43,646 bases of DNA from Candidatus Obscuribacterales bacterium (GCA_019745505.1 JAIETE010000195.1:1-43646); one strand, 5' to 3'. Positions 8,783-17,087 are shown, counted from the first letter of the stretch. Translations and numbers: made by a program. Notes: generated by a model from the sequence alone, not told the origin.

Positions 8783-8844
8783 AAAAAGCAAACAGCCCGG
8801 AAGCAGCTGGAAATTATGCTCTCCAGCTCCTCCCGGGTGTTTGC
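8783..8844 (-). terminator. Intrinsic terminator of the leftward membrane-protein gene
   Basis: Long interrupted hairpin. GCAAACA (8788-8794) pairs with TGTTTGC (8838-8844), CCCGG (8796-8800) with CCGGG (8833-8837), and AGCTGG (8805-8810) with CCAGCT (8823-8828). On the minus strand it is followed by five T's (8783-8787 are A's). It lies about 95 bases past the stop codon at 8940. Confidence 0.7.
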
Positions 8845-8852
8845 CGCCATCA

Positions 8853-8886
8853 CGCAGTGGCAAAGTTGCCTCTGCCACTGCGTTTT
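8853..8886 (+). terminator. Rightward hairpin with short T-tract
   Basis: Perfect 10-base arms CGCAGTGGCA (8853-8862) and TGCCACTGCG (8873-8882), followed by TTTT. It reads as a plus-strand terminator. The only rightward gene nearby is the MocR-like one, ending ~380 bases earlier, so it may also end an untranslated transcript that contains the two palindromes. Confidence 0.5.
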
Positions 8887-8939
8887 ACTGACGCGGAAAC
8901 GCCTTGGCTGCGCCCCGATACATCAGTGACGAGTCGTCA

Positions 8940-10913
8940 TCAGGCGCGCTTGCCGCGACCGAAGATCTTGTCGACGCGAGCCATGATGTCGTTGTACGCG
9001 CGGCTGACCGCCGAGATGATCGGCGCCAGCACCTTCGCGATGCGCTCCACTGCGGCGTTGAGCGGCTTCAGCAGCCACTTGTCCACGAAGTCGTAGATGC
9101 CCGTGTGGATGAGCTTGAGCAGGGTGGCGATGCCCGCCTTCCAGCCCTTGCCGTCGGTCTTGTCCGGAATCGCCAGCGTGATGACCTTCAGCAGGGCATA
9201 CACCGGCGGAATGACGAACAGAGCGAGCGCGTAGCCGGCGACGATCGCCAGAACCGCAGCCGTCGGAAGCGCGAAATACCATGCCCAGGGGAGCATGGCG
9301 AACGCGTTGCCGCCGACATACAGACCAGCGCCCAGGCAGAGCAGGACGATCAGCGGTTCGCCGCCGTCATGCTTCGCGAGCTTGCCACCGACCAGATACG
9401 ACGTAGCGGTCACGAGAACCGTGCCGGCGAGAGCCAGCCAGTGCGTCCAACCGGCCTCGGCATGCGGCAGACCGAGGAAATAGGCGAAATAGAAGACCGC
9501 GCCGGCGAACAGGACATTGCTGACCTGCCCGAAGAGCGGCTTGAACTCGGTCTTGTCGTTGAACGTCGCTTCCTGCGCCCGCTTGAAGCCCTTCTCGTAA
9601 AGGGTCTTCAGTTTGGCGGAAGCCTTCTCATGCAGCTTGTCGAGCGTAGCGCCGGCCGTCGACTTGTCGTCGAAACAGAGTGCCAGACCCGAGTAGATGA
9701 GCGGCAGAAGCGCCAGACCCCAGAGCGCCGCCGCGAACACGCCGGCGATCACACCGCCCAGCCAGCCGAGCCAGCCGAGATGGGTGAGGTACTGGTCGAA
9801 GGCGCCCAGTCCGAGCGCGACCGACGTCAGGAAGCCGATGATGGCGTTGCCGCCACTGTGCTTGATGACGTGCACCACGCCCAGGTAGGAAGCGATCAGC
9901 GTCAGGGCGGTGAAGCCGCCTGTCAGCCAGATGTTCCACTCGAGCATGCCGCCGAGGATGTACGCGCCGACCGCCAGACCGATGGCGACCAGGATGTTGA
10001 CCACGTGATGGAAGAAGAGACGCAGGTCGTTCTTGTCGCCGCGGTAGATGGTCTCCACGATGGGCTGGAGCAACTCACCGAGCTTCTTGAGCCCCTCGTT
10101 GAAGAAGAGCAGGACGATCGGGAATACCAGCGCGGTATTGACCACGAAGATGCCCAGACCGACGCCGACCTGCGTGACCAGCGTGCCGCCCATGAGGATG
10201 GCGCCGTGGTAGCCGACGATGGTCGACCAGATGAAGGTCAGACCGTTGACCTCGGCCTTGTCCAGCGTGTCGTGCAGCGGCTGGAAGAGCAGCCGAGCGA
10301 CGACGACACCGGCGAAGCCGCCGATAATCCAGCCATTGCCGAGCACCATGCCGAGCAAGCCGGTGCTGACGTACGTGTCGACCAGGAGGTTCTTCACGAA
10401 TTCCGTCGTGAGGTAGCCGACGTAGCCGCACGCGAGCGTGCCGACCACGTAAGTTGCGCCCAGGAGGAAGACGGTGAACCACTTGCGGTTCGACTTGCCG
10501 GGCTCCGGAGTGCTCTCGACGTGTTTCCAGATCGAGGAGGCGCCGGGCAGGCTGCGGAGAGCACCAACCACCGGTCCGATAGCGAACTCGGCCAGCGGCT
10601 TGGTGATGTGTTTCAGCGCGTCACCGAGAATGTCGGCGAGGCTGTAGGCGATGGGCCAGATGAACCCGCCGACCAGGCTCGAAGCGATCAGCGCGGATGG
10701 AACCCATACCCACCAACCGATGCCCATGTCATCGCCGACCAGATGCATGGTCGCGATGAACGCGACGATTGAGAACGCCAGACCGAGCGGATAGGTGATC
10801 ACGCCAGGGAAGAGGTCGTGATACGTGCGCTTGCGCGCTTCGCGTCCGATCAAGATGACGAAAGCGAACCAGTAAACCGGGTTCGCGATCATTTTCCACG
10901 AGAATTTGTCCAT
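8940..10913 (-). CDS. GC-rich polytopic membrane protein, function unknown
   Basis: 657 residues from ATG 10913, which is preceded by AAGGAA at a good Shine-Dalgarno distance; open sequence continues upstream to 11039 but lacks an RBS. I count roughly a dozen or more hydrophobic helices (for example YWFAFVILIG, GLAFSIVAFIATM, WFTVFLLGATYVVGTLACG, VFPIVLLFF and WGLALLPLIYSGLALC). Charged soluble segments lie between them, notably ~40 residues around DKLHEKASAKLKTLYEKG and an amphipathic C-terminal tail. I recognise no transporter signature. Base composition is visibly more GC-rich than the genes to either side, and a long mirror open frame on the opposite strand is a by-product of that. It has its own terminator and stands alone, which fits acquisition or a different expression class. 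Confidence 0.85.
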   Translation of the reverse strand: MDKFSWKMIANPVYWFAFVILIGREARKRTYHDLFPGVITYPLGLAFSIVAFIATMHLVGDDMGIGWWVWVPSALIASSLVGGFIWPIAYSLADILGDALKHITKPLAEFAIGPVVGALRSLPGASSIWKHVESTPEPGKSNRKWFTVFLLGATYVVGTLACGYVGYLTTEFVKNLLVDTYVSTGLLGMVLGNGWIIGGFAGVVVARLLFQPLHDTLDKAEVNGLTFIWSTIVGYHGAILMGGTLVTQVGVGLGIFVVNTALVFPIVLLFFNEGLKKLGELLQPIVETIYRGDKNDLRLFFHHVVNILVAIGLAVGAYILGGMLEWNIWLTGGFTALTLIASYLGVVHVIKHSGGNAIIGFLTSVALGLGAFDQYLTHLGWLGWLGGVIAGVFAAALWGLALLPLIYSGLALCFDDKSTAGATLDKLHEKASAKLKTLYEKGFKRAQEATFNDKTEFKPLFGQVSNVLFAGAVFYFAYFLGLPHAEAGWTHWLALAGTVLVTATSYLVGGKLAKHDGGEPLIVLLCLGAGLYVGGNAFAMLPWAWYFALPTAAVLAIVAGYALALFVIPPVYALLKVITLAIPDKTDGKGWKAGIATLLKLIHTGIYDFVDKWLLKPLNAAVERIAKVLAPIISAVSRAYNDIMARVDKIFGRGKRA

Positions 10914-11599
10914 GGTTTTCCTTTTAAGCTCCGTAGAGCGTCTGTGTGGCGAAGGTGCTCCCAAGGCACGGTCGTCACAGTGGAAATAGCTACACACCGC
11001 TCGTCCTCCGGTATAGGAACATAGCTGCCCTAGGCTCACTGCGCGTTTGGGATACGAGCAGCTTACTAAGGGCGACGACCACCACCACTCACGAAGAGCG
11101 TGCGAAAGGGCTTTTGAGACTGGCGCTTTCAGCTATTTGGGCTTGATGGTGATTTGGACGAGTTGGAAACAGAGATACCCTCAGCCTGGTAGTGAAAGAC
11201 CTCGTAAAACAACAAGATGGGCAGATTACTTAGCATGTTGTTTCATTAGAAACCCGAGGTATTAGCCATTCGTTCACTTGAATCTAAGACCACTCAGCTA
11301 TAACAGGGGCTATATATAATTGAGATCCTGCTATCGCAGTGTCGCTAGGCCTGGTTGAGTTCGCTCGCGCTAGATCCGGGCCGATCACTGCGAAGGTGTC
11401 CGACTGGGGCGTAAGACCAAGAAGTGGTTTCAAACCAAAAGCCAAAGTTATTTGCTCTAATGCAAATCAAGAGGGTAAAACGGTTGAGACACCTGATTAG
11501 ATGCGGGGGCGGCGGCCTGGACGGACCGGGCAGACCGGGCAGACCTGACAGACCTGACCGACCTGACCGCCCCTCGAAAGTGCCAGTCGGAGACTTGAA
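10914..11599. other. Intergenic region between divergent genes, no gene seen
   Basis: 686 bases holding the 5' regions of the leftward membrane-protein gene and the rightward isomerase gene. A TATATATAAT box (11311-11320) on the plus strand could be a -10 element for the isomerase, but no good -35 accompanies it and it is 280 bases upstream. A 9-bp tandem repeat sits next to the isomerase start. No RNA gene was recognised. Confidence 0.5.
11522..11566 (+). repeat. Five 9-bp tandem repeats in the isomerase leader
   Basis: Five units in a row: CGGACCGGG, CAGACCGGG, CAGACCTGA, CAGACCTGA, CCGACCTGA. The array ends 33 bases before the isomerase ATG, so it would lie in its leader. On the other strand it would encode a Gly-Leu-Pro/Ser-Gly-Arg pattern, but no gene is supported there. 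Confidence 0.8.
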
Positions 11600-12298
11600 A
11601 TGAAACGCAGCCAGATAAACCAGCTCATCGATAATGCCCTGGAATTCATGCACAGCCAGCAGTTCTACTTGCCGACCTGGGCGAAGTGGAATGCCGAGAT
11701 TTGGAAAACCATGGGTGAAGAGGCCGATGAGATACGAAATCACGGTCTGGGTTGGATGGTTACCGACTTCGGCAGCAAAGATTTCGACAAGACTGGGCTC
11801 TTAGCATTTGTCATACGCAACGGACGCTTGCTGAACAATCGACCGCAGACGACAAAACTCTACGCTGAAAAGATGTTTGTCGTGCAGCCCGAGCAGGTCA
11901 CACCCTGGCACTTCCACTGGATGAAGACGGAGGATTTGATCAATCGGGGCGGCGGGCGTCTGGAAGTGGAATTGGCCTGGGTCGCCGATGATGAAAAGTC
12001 TTTTGACGAGAGAGAAGTGCGCGTGCAGGTCGACGGCATTACCAGAATCATTCCTGCGGGCGGAAAACTCATACTCGAGCCCGGCGAGAGCGTGACCTTG
12101 CCTCCCAAGCTATGCCATCAATTCTGCGGTTACAAGGGTGACAATAAGGTTTTGGCAGGCGAAATAAGCAGTCTCAATGACGACACCAGAGACAATTGTT
12201 TTTTGGGCAAAAAGGTCGAGCGTTCTGCAATTGTCGAAGACGAAGCAGCGAAATACAGCCTTACCGGTGAATATACAATCGATGCGCCGCGGACATAA
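11600..12298 (+). CDS. D-lyxose (ketol-)isomerase, cupin family
   Basis: 232 residues, ATG with GGAG 8 bases upstream. The sequence matches the D-lyxose isomerase family (EC 5.3.1.15), cupin enzymes that interconvert D-lyxose and D-xylulose and often D-mannose and D-fructose. The conserved metal-binding HxHxxxxE is present as H104, H106 and E111 in PWHFHWMKTED. The fourth ligand fits H173 in LPPKLCHQF, and the spacing agrees with characterised members. Length is normal for the family and there is no signal peptide, so it is cytoplasmic. There is no sugar transporter or kinase next to it, so the physiological substrate cannot be told from context. Confidence 0.92.
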   Translation: MKRSQINQLIDNALEFMHSQQFYLPTWAKWNAEIWKTMGEEADEIRNHGLGWMVTDFGSKDFDKTGLLAFVIRNGRLLNNRPQTTKLYAEKMFVVQPEQVTPWHFHWMKTEDLINRGGGRLEVELAWVADDEKSFDEREVRVQVDGITRIIPAGGKLILEPGESVTLPPKLCHQFCGYKGDNKVLAGEISSLNDDTRDNCFLGKKVERSAIVEDEAAKYSLTGEYTIDAPRT

Positions 12299-12386
12299 AG
12301 TGGTGGCAAATATGGTGCCGAAATCTCTCCCCAACGCACGTCTGCTAAGCCTCACTAGTCAAGGCTTTCCAGCTCTGTTTTAAGAA

Positions 12387-12401
12387 TGAAAACGGTTTTC
12401 A
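12387..12401. promoter_or_regulatory. Perfect 15-bp palindrome upstream of the His-rich gene
   Basis: TGAAAACGGTTTTCA is perfectly symmetric around a central base. It lies 262 bases before the His-rich gene and after the isomerase stop. There is no T-tract, so it is more likely a protein-binding site than a terminator. A second inverted repeat, GAAATG/CATTTC, sits at 12481-12499 beside the putative -35. Confidence 0.4.
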
Positions 12402-12502
12402 AATTGCGCATTTGAATTCTAATCTTTTTTGACTAAATTCTAAAGACTGGCTATCCATAAGGCTTTCTGTCGATTGTTTTGAAATGTCTCGTTCATTTCG
12501 GG

Positions 12503-12531
12503 TTGACAGATCGTTTTTTAGTGGTTTAGAT
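12503..12531 (+). promoter_or_regulatory. Candidate promoter of the His-rich protein gene
   Basis: A perfect -35 TTGACA (12503-12508) is followed after 17 bases by a weak -10 TTAGAT (12526-12531). That would give a leader of about 125 bases before the ATG at 12663. The inverted repeat 12481-12499 directly upstream could bind a metal-responsive regulator, which is inference only. Confidence 0.4.
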
Positions 12532-12662
12532 GAGGGTGTGAGGGCTGACGGAATGCGGCATTGGAAGTCGTTTTCATTTCAAAAAGCCACGGTAAGAATA
12601 AAACTTACTCGGGAATTATTGGTTTCAACAACCGATTGAAAAACGGAAAAAGGAGAAGTTAG

Positions 12663-13007
12663 ATGTCTTGTAAAGTTCACGACGAACATGACCATAAGCA
12701 CGGAGAAGGTTGCGGACACCAAGCAATCAAGCATGAAGACCACGATTGCTATCTTCATGATGGTCATATGCACCACGTTCATGGTGACCACGTAGATGAC
12801 CACTCTGTGTCGGTGGGCGGCTCCAATGCTTCTTCATGCACGCCATCCCACGACTGCTCATCGCACGACAAGGGACACAAACACGGCGCCGGATGCGGAC
12901 ACGAAGGGGTACCGCACGGCGATCACACCGACTATCTGGTGGGTGGACATTTGCACAGTCCATGCGGCGACCATTGCGACGACCACGGTGCGGTCAACGT
13001 CAAGTAG
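12663..13007 (+). CDS. His-rich duplicated metal-binding protein
   Basis: 114 residues, with AGGAG 7 bases before the ATG. About a quarter of the residues are His, and there are several Cys and Asp. The protein is an internal duplication: two ~37-residue units share HKHGxGCGH, an xHxDHxDYL-like stretch, GGH/DGHxH and GDHxDDH. The spacer between them is Ser/Cys-rich. His/Cys-rich cytosolic proteins of this type are presumed to bind zinc, nickel or copper; family members are known but their function is not established. It has its own promoter-like element and terminator, so it is probably monocistronic. It could be a metal store, a chaperone or a buffer; no transporter lies nearby. Confidence 0.88.
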   Translation: MSCKVHDEHDHKHGEGCGHQAIKHEDHDCYLHDGHMHHVHGDHVDDHSVSVGGSNASSCTPSHDCSSHDKGHKHGAGCGHEGVPHGDHTDYLVGGHLHSPCGDHCDDHGAVNVK

Positions 13008-13031
13008 TCTGTGTTCCACTTGAAAAGTTTG

Positions 13032-13057
13032 CGGGGCGGCTAATGCTGCCCCGTTTT
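13032..13057 (+). terminator. Intrinsic terminator of the His-rich gene
   Basis: CGGGGCGGC (13032-13040) pairs with GCTGCCCCG (13045-13053), with one G-T wobble and a TAAT loop. TTTTGCTTTATT follows. It begins 25 bases after the stop codon. Confidence 0.85.
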
Positions 13058-13228
13058 GCTTTATTCATAGTTATTCTGCCACCGGTCACCGTCTATCTCG
13101 ACCCTAACCTGCGATTGCAAGGTTGGCAGTCATGCGTCAAAAGTAGCCAGCCAAAGATATATGTTAAGTGGTCTTCGGTGTTGAAAGTTTTTTGACGGTG
13201 CTCTGATTGCCGAATATTCAGTTGCGGT

Positions 13229-13657
13229 CTAGGTTGACTGCTGATGGCGCTCAGGGTCCAAGTAGGGCTGTGGATCGCCTTGCTTGTTCATTCGAGACCT
13301 GAAACCTTCATTCAGTTCCGGCGACTGTTCATTGGAATCGGCAGCGCTTATTTCATTGCCGTGGCGCTGCGGGTCGAGATAAGGCTGGCGATCTACTTCC
13401 CTATTCATGCGCGATGAAAATCGTTCGGACGATTCGTTCGGTTGCTCGTTCGTCGCCGACCCTTGAGTGCTCGTATCGATGATGTGTGAAGAATAGATAT
13501 CTCCTGCACCGAAGTCGATGGTCAGCATCTCGCCGGTATTGCTGCTTTTTTCGCTGTGGGCTTGGGAAAGCCTGTCTGAATAAGCTTCTTTCAGCGCACA
13601 GTCCAGATGGGAGTATGAGCAGGTTTCGGCTGAAGTGTGATCTATGCTTTCTATCAT
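13229..13657 (-). CDS. Small hydrophilic protein with two C-terminal QPYLDP repeats
   Basis: 142 residues from ATG 13657, with AGAGGA 6 bases upstream; the frame stays open to 13978, but that part has no RBS and reads like noncoding sequence. The N-terminus contains DHTSAETCSYSHLDC, which resembles VDHHASSSTCAVS at the start of the beta-helix protein at 15203. The C-terminal ~65 residues hold two copies of F-x-SRMN...QPYLDPxRH, about 37 residues apart. No domain, signal peptide or membrane segment was recognised. It is divergent from the 14049 gene. Function unknown. Confidence 0.7.
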   Translation of the reverse strand: MIESIDHTSAETCSYSHLDCALKEAYSDRLSQAHSEKSSNTGEMLTIDFGAGDIYSSHIIDTSTQGSATNEQPNESSERFSSRMNREVDRQPYLDPQRHGNEISAADSNEQSPELNEGFRSRMNKQGDPQPYLDPERHQQST

Positions 13658-14048
13658 CAGTCGTCCTCTGTTGAGTAGTAACGTGCGAATCAGCGCATCC
13701 TGCGCTCCGGTCTTCGACTGGCATCCATGTTGGATGAATCGGAATCGCCTTTTGTTCTGCGCTTTTCCCGGGATTGTACTTTTGGTTACGGTCAATTTGC
13801 GGTCAAGATTACCCGTTTGCTTTTTCGTCTGCTGCAGCGCCGAGTGCATTTGCTCTTGGTCGGCGGGCTGCGCCGCCAGCCATAGAAAGGTAGGATCATT
13901 TACTGCAAAGACTGAATTCTGCCCTGACCGTAATTTGACCGAACCCGCCGATATGATGCAGCTGTGACCGATGAGCATGCCGTAGGCAGCCTTCTCATCG
14001 TTCTTTTAGTAAAAGATTCTCGCTTATATCGGTAACGGAGTACTCGTC
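13658..14048. other. Divergent promoter region, no gene seen
   Basis: 391 bases between the leftward 13657 start and the rightward 14049 start. No convincing promoter boxes or small gene were found. Open frames on both strands here are short and lack ribosome-binding sites. Confidence 0.4.
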
Positions 14049-15119
14049 ATGACACAGGCTACATCCTTTGAAAGCGCTTGGTCTGAATCCACCACTGGCG
14101 GTGGCACTCGCGGGGATAGTATCGCGGATAATTTCTATCAGCAATTCTCTACTGCCGATATCGGGCAATTCTACGGGAGCCAGCGTGTCAACTCTGGCGA
14201 GACACACACCGATACTGACAGCTCGGTATCGGCGATGCTCGGCGGCGTGGAAATCGTTGATAATGGAAGCTCAGCGACAATTTGGAGCGACAAGAAAGAC
14301 CTGGGCGCCTTTCAATCATCCGGTCGTGCCGAGAAAGTAGATCATAATCGCCACCTCTCACGTTCCGCCTGGGATCAGCCCGCTGACGATAGAACGCTGT
14401 TTGACCGAGCTGGTTCCAGCACGAAATTCGACTATGAGCAATTGCAGATGTCGACGGCCGGCAACGATCGCATCTCCAAGGCGAAGCCGGGCGACAAGAC
14501 TCAGCCTGCCGCGCAAGATAGCTCCATTCGCAACCTCAATGACGCAATCACACAACGCTCTCTTCAATTTCCCACTGCTGAAGAAATCCAGAAAGCCGAA
14601 GCGATCATGAAGGATCTGCTTGCCGGTAAGAACATCAGCGAATCAATCAACAAACTGAGCCGAGACGAGCGTTCGAAAATCATGTCAATGGTCAAGAATG
14701 AGTTGCTCAAAATTCCCGGCACTGCTGTCTATGCAGAACAAAATGGAGACCGTTCTCAGGATTTGGTTTTCAAAACCAAAGACGGCGCCATCGTCCATAT
14801 CTCTGAAGATTCATATGGAAATCCGACAAATATTCAAGTAAGAGGAAAGGGCTGGACTTCTGCTCTCGGCTGGCGGACCGCCGCAGGCGCGGTGAATGTC
14901 TATGAAAACAGAGATGCCAGACCGGCTTCTCAAAATGGGTCGAATCCCATAGATTATCTTCGCCGCCAGACCCAAGTCACTGAGGGTAATACGCCTCTGA
15001 GCCGCTATATGAGAGGCGATGAGCTCACTGACGATGAGTGGAAACAGATCGAAGAAACCTCCCGCAGAAGCGGCGGTAAAATCACCATTGTCAGACCGCA
15101 CGGTGCAAGAGGTGACTAA
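14049..15119 (+). CDS. Hydrophilic protein of unknown function
   Basis: 356 residues; GGAG lies 9 bases before the ATG. The first ~180 residues are Ser/Thr/Asp/Gly-rich and look disordered. Residues ~180-240 form a helical region (AEEIQKAEAIMKDLLAGKN, LSRDERSKIMSMVKNELLK), and the C-terminal ~110 residues look like a compact domain with alternating strands (LVFKTKDGAIVHISEDSYGN). No signal peptide or membrane segment, and no known family recognised. It is the first gene of a rightward pair with the beta-helix protein (84-base gap). The C-terminal GARGD is probably coincidental. Confidence 0.8.
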   Translation: MTQATSFESAWSESTTGGGTRGDSIADNFYQQFSTADIGQFYGSQRVNSGETHTDTDSSVSAMLGGVEIVDNGSSATIWSDKKDLGAFQSSGRAEKVDHNRHLSRSAWDQPADDRTLFDRAGSSTKFDYEQLQMSTAGNDRISKAKPGDKTQPAAQDSSIRNLNDAITQRSLQFPTAEEIQKAEAIMKDLLAGKNISESINKLSRDERSKIMSMVKNELLKIPGTAVYAEQNGDRSQDLVFKTKDGAIVHISEDSYGNPTNIQVRGKGWTSALGWRTAAGAVNVYENRDARPASQNGSNPIDYLRRQTQVTEGNTPLSRYMRGDELTDDEWKQIEETSRRSGGKITIVRPHGARGD

Positions 15120-15202
15120 AACTGGCTTGTGAAGCAATTCACAGCCTGTCCGAATCAGTTTTGGAAAGGGGTTCGCTGCCTCTATAAGCGAGGTTTTTGC
15201 CC

Positions 15203-16351
15203 ATGTCGTTTGAAGATTATCAATGTTTAGATGCAGTTGACCATCACGCCTCCAGCTCCACTTGTGCTGTCTCGATGGAAGATTGGTCTCGATATTCTTG
15301 CGTTAGGGAAGATAACTGCGAGCAGACTCGGACGCTGGTCGATGCAGGCACCCTGCCTGAAATCTCGTTTGATGCGGATTGCGGCTCCGGCGAGCAGCCG
15401 CAGGGATGTTGGAATGAAGCGCCTGCCGTGGATTGTTGTGACCCCTGTGGTGATGATACTGTCAGCTTTGCGCCGCCGGCGGAGTCTGAATGCGGTGATG
15501 AAGACTGCAGGCAGGAAAATGACGGGCAAGCTGATGACGGGCAAGCCGATGGCGGGCAGGCTGATGTCGATTATATAGAGCCTGTGCGCGAGCAGTTTTG
15601 GCCTGGCTCGTCAATGGAAACAAGTATGGGCTCTGTCACTATAGGTGATACCATTCCTCCGGAGCTGCAAAAGTATGCCCGCATGGAGGGCGACACCCTT
15701 GTCATTGACGCGAAGGGCGAGCAACTGCCGCGTTTGACGATAACTCGCGACAACGTGGTCATTAAGAATGCCAGAGTCAATGCCAGGGGCTCCGGTCAAG
15801 CAGCCATAGAAATCACCGGCTCGCATGTGAAAGTGCAGAACAGTGAGATAACCGGCGGGACCAGAGGCATATTGGCGGACGGTGCATCCGATGTGACAGT
15901 GGACGGAAATTACCTCCATGACTTTGACAATGTGAGCGGACCGGATGGTCACGCCATCGAGTATCGCGGCGTGAAGGGCGGAGTGATATCGAACAACGAG
16001 ATCACCGGCACTTACAAAACCGATGCCATCAATATGCTTGGCAGTACGAATTTGAAGGTCATGCACAACCGCATCGACGTAAGACTGGACGAGTGGTCGG
16101 CTGCTCCGCTCATGGTCGAAGATGGCGGACAATGGCTGGGTGCCGGCACTTCCCATGACATAGAAGTGGCTTACAACGATATCTCGTACACGGGTGGCGT
16201 GCCACCGGGCTTACTGGGCGGCTACAATCTCAATGGTCACGACAATGTCGTCAACGGTGACAGCACTAGAGGCGCGTGGCAGCTCTATCATTACGAACCG
16301 ACCAGGAATGTCTGGCACGATGTCTATTACGATGGAGAGCGCATCTCCTAG
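15203..16351 (+). CDS. Right-handed parallel beta-helix protein with Cys-rich N-terminus
   Basis: 382 residues from ATG 15203, chosen because GAGG lies 9 bases upstream; a TTG two codons earlier is too close to it. Residues ~1-115 are acidic and hold essentially all the cysteines (including CCDPC), with a triple DGQAD repeat at the end. From about residue 165 there are successive short-strand coils typical of the NosD/pectate-lyase-like beta-helix: DNVVIKNARVN, SHVKVQNSEITGG, SDVTVDGNYLHDF, GGVISNNEITG, TNLKVMHNRIDV, HDIEVAYNDISY. Such folds act as polysaccharide lyases or hydrolases, or as adhesins. No signal peptide is seen, although the fold is normally extracellular. Catalytic residues cannot be assigned by eye. 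It is followed by a bidirectional terminator. Confidence 0.85.
   Translation: MSFEDYQCLDAVDHHASSSTCAVSMEDWSRYSCVREDNCEQTRTLVDAGTLPEISFDADCGSGEQPQGCWNEAPAVDCCDPCGDDTVSFAPPAESECGDEDCRQENDGQADDGQADGGQADVDYIEPVREQFWPGSSMETSMGSVTIGDTIPPELQKYARMEGDTLVIDAKGEQLPRLTITRDNVVIKNARVNARGSGQAAIEITGSHVKVQNSEITGGTRGILADGASDVTVDGNYLHDFDNVSGPDGHAIEYRGVKGGVISNNEITGTYKTDAINMLGSTNLKVMHNRIDVRLDEWSAAPLMVEDGGQWLGAGTSHDIEVAYNDISYTGGVPPGLLGGYNLNGHDNVVNGDSTRGAWQLYHYEPTRNVWHDVYYDGERIS
15521..15565 (+). repeat. Three 15-bp tandem repeats inside the beta-helix gene
   Basis: Units GACGGGCAAGCTGAT, GACGGGCAAGCCGAT and GGCGGGCAGGCTGAT follow directly on one another. They encode DGQAD, DGQAD, GGQAD. They form the hinge between the Cys-rich head and the beta-helix domain. 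Confidence 0.9.
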
Positions 16352-16370
16352 AAAAGTTTATGCACAAAGG

Positions 16371-16406
16371 GCAAAGGAGGTAGCGAAGGCTGCCTCTTTT
16401 GCTTTT
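16371..16406. terminator. Terminator between convergent genes
   Basis: A 14-pair hairpin (16371-16384 with 16389-16402, two wobble pairs) with the loop GAAG, followed by TTTT on the plus strand. It terminates the beta-helix gene. The convergent response-regulator gene ends at 16406, so its stop overlaps the T-tract. Confidence 0.8.
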
Positions 16407-17080
16407 CAGTCGGCAAATATTCCGTAGCCTGCACCATGGACATTTCTGATGATCGAGCCCTCTCGTCCTTCATCGAGCACTTTGCGGACGCGCTTGATGC
16501 AGCTTACGATGGCTTCAGTCGTAGCATCGGATTCGCTCGACCAAACCTGCTCGAGAATCTGCTCGGCAGTGAAAAGTTGATTCTTGTGACGCAAGAAGAA
16601 TTCAAGCAAGGCAATTTCCTTTGGTCGCAGTTTCACCTCGACGCCACTCTTCGTAACTCTATGAGATGCCGTGTCTAACTGGATGTCGGCAATATTGAGC
16701 ACGTCGTCCAAAAGTACCGGAGGGCGCCGCAGGAGAGCTTTCAGTCTGGCTTGCAGTTCACTGCCGTCGAAAGGCTTGGTCAAATAGTCGTCTGCGCCCG
16801 CTTCCAATCCTTCAACTTTGCTGTTGATCGACTTAAGAGCCGTCAGCATCAAAACAGGCGTTTTGCCACCTCTTGCCCGGTATGTTTTGAGCACATCCAC
16901 TCCGCTCATTCTGGGCAAATTCCAGTCGAGAATCACCAGGTCGTAAGAGTAGAGCTTCAGTCGGTCCAGTGCTTCCGCTCCGTCTGTGACTGTTTCGAAA
17001 ACATGCTGGCTGCGTTCCAAGAACATGCCTATCAACTCGGCGCATTGAGTGTCGTCTTCAGCCACTAATATTTTCGACAT
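16406..17080 (-). CDS. OmpR/PhoB-type response regulator
   Basis: 224 residues. The N-terminal receiver domain has the acidic pair in AEDD (residues 8-10), phospho-acceptor D52 in VILDWNLP, T80 and K102 (LTKPF). The C-terminal winged helix (~125-224) has the typical LRPKEIALLEFFLRHKNQLFTAEQILEQVW and a final GAGYGI. It is a DNA-binding output regulator activated by phosphorylation. It lies 7 bases downstream of the histidine kinase gene on the same strand and is almost certainly its partner. Target genes are unknown; the adjacent convergent beta-helix locus is one possibility. Confidence 0.95.
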   Translation of the reverse strand: MSKILVAEDDTQCAELIGMFLERSQHVFETVTDGAEALDRLKLYSYDLVILDWNLPRMSGVDVLKTYRARGGKTPVLMLTALKSINSKVEGLEAGADDYLTKPFDGSELQARLKALLRRPPVLLDDVLNIADIQLDTASHRVTKSGVEVKLRPKEIALLEFFLRHKNQLFTAEQILEQVWSSESDATTEAIVSCIKRVRKVLDEGREGSIIRNVHGAGYGIFAD

Positions 17081-17087
17081 TTATGAG

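Noticed and set aside
8647..8853. 68-codon minus-strand frame between the MocR-like and membrane-protein genes
   Set aside because: It runs through a palindrome and a terminator hairpin, which explain the sequence better.
8904..10772. 622-codon open frame opposite the membrane-protein gene
   Set aside because: It is a GC-bias mirror of the minus-strand gene. The translation is Arg/Glu/Asp/Gln-rich without hydrophobic cores, and there is no RBS.
11345..11743. Minus-strand frame with a collagen-like Gly-Leu-Pro/Ser-Gly pattern
   Set aside because: The pattern comes only from the 9-bp repeat array, and the frame overlaps the start of the well-supported isomerase gene without an RBS.
15105..15116. 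C-terminal RGD in the 356-residue protein as an adhesion motif
   Set aside because: Three residues occur easily by chance, and the protein has no signal peptide.
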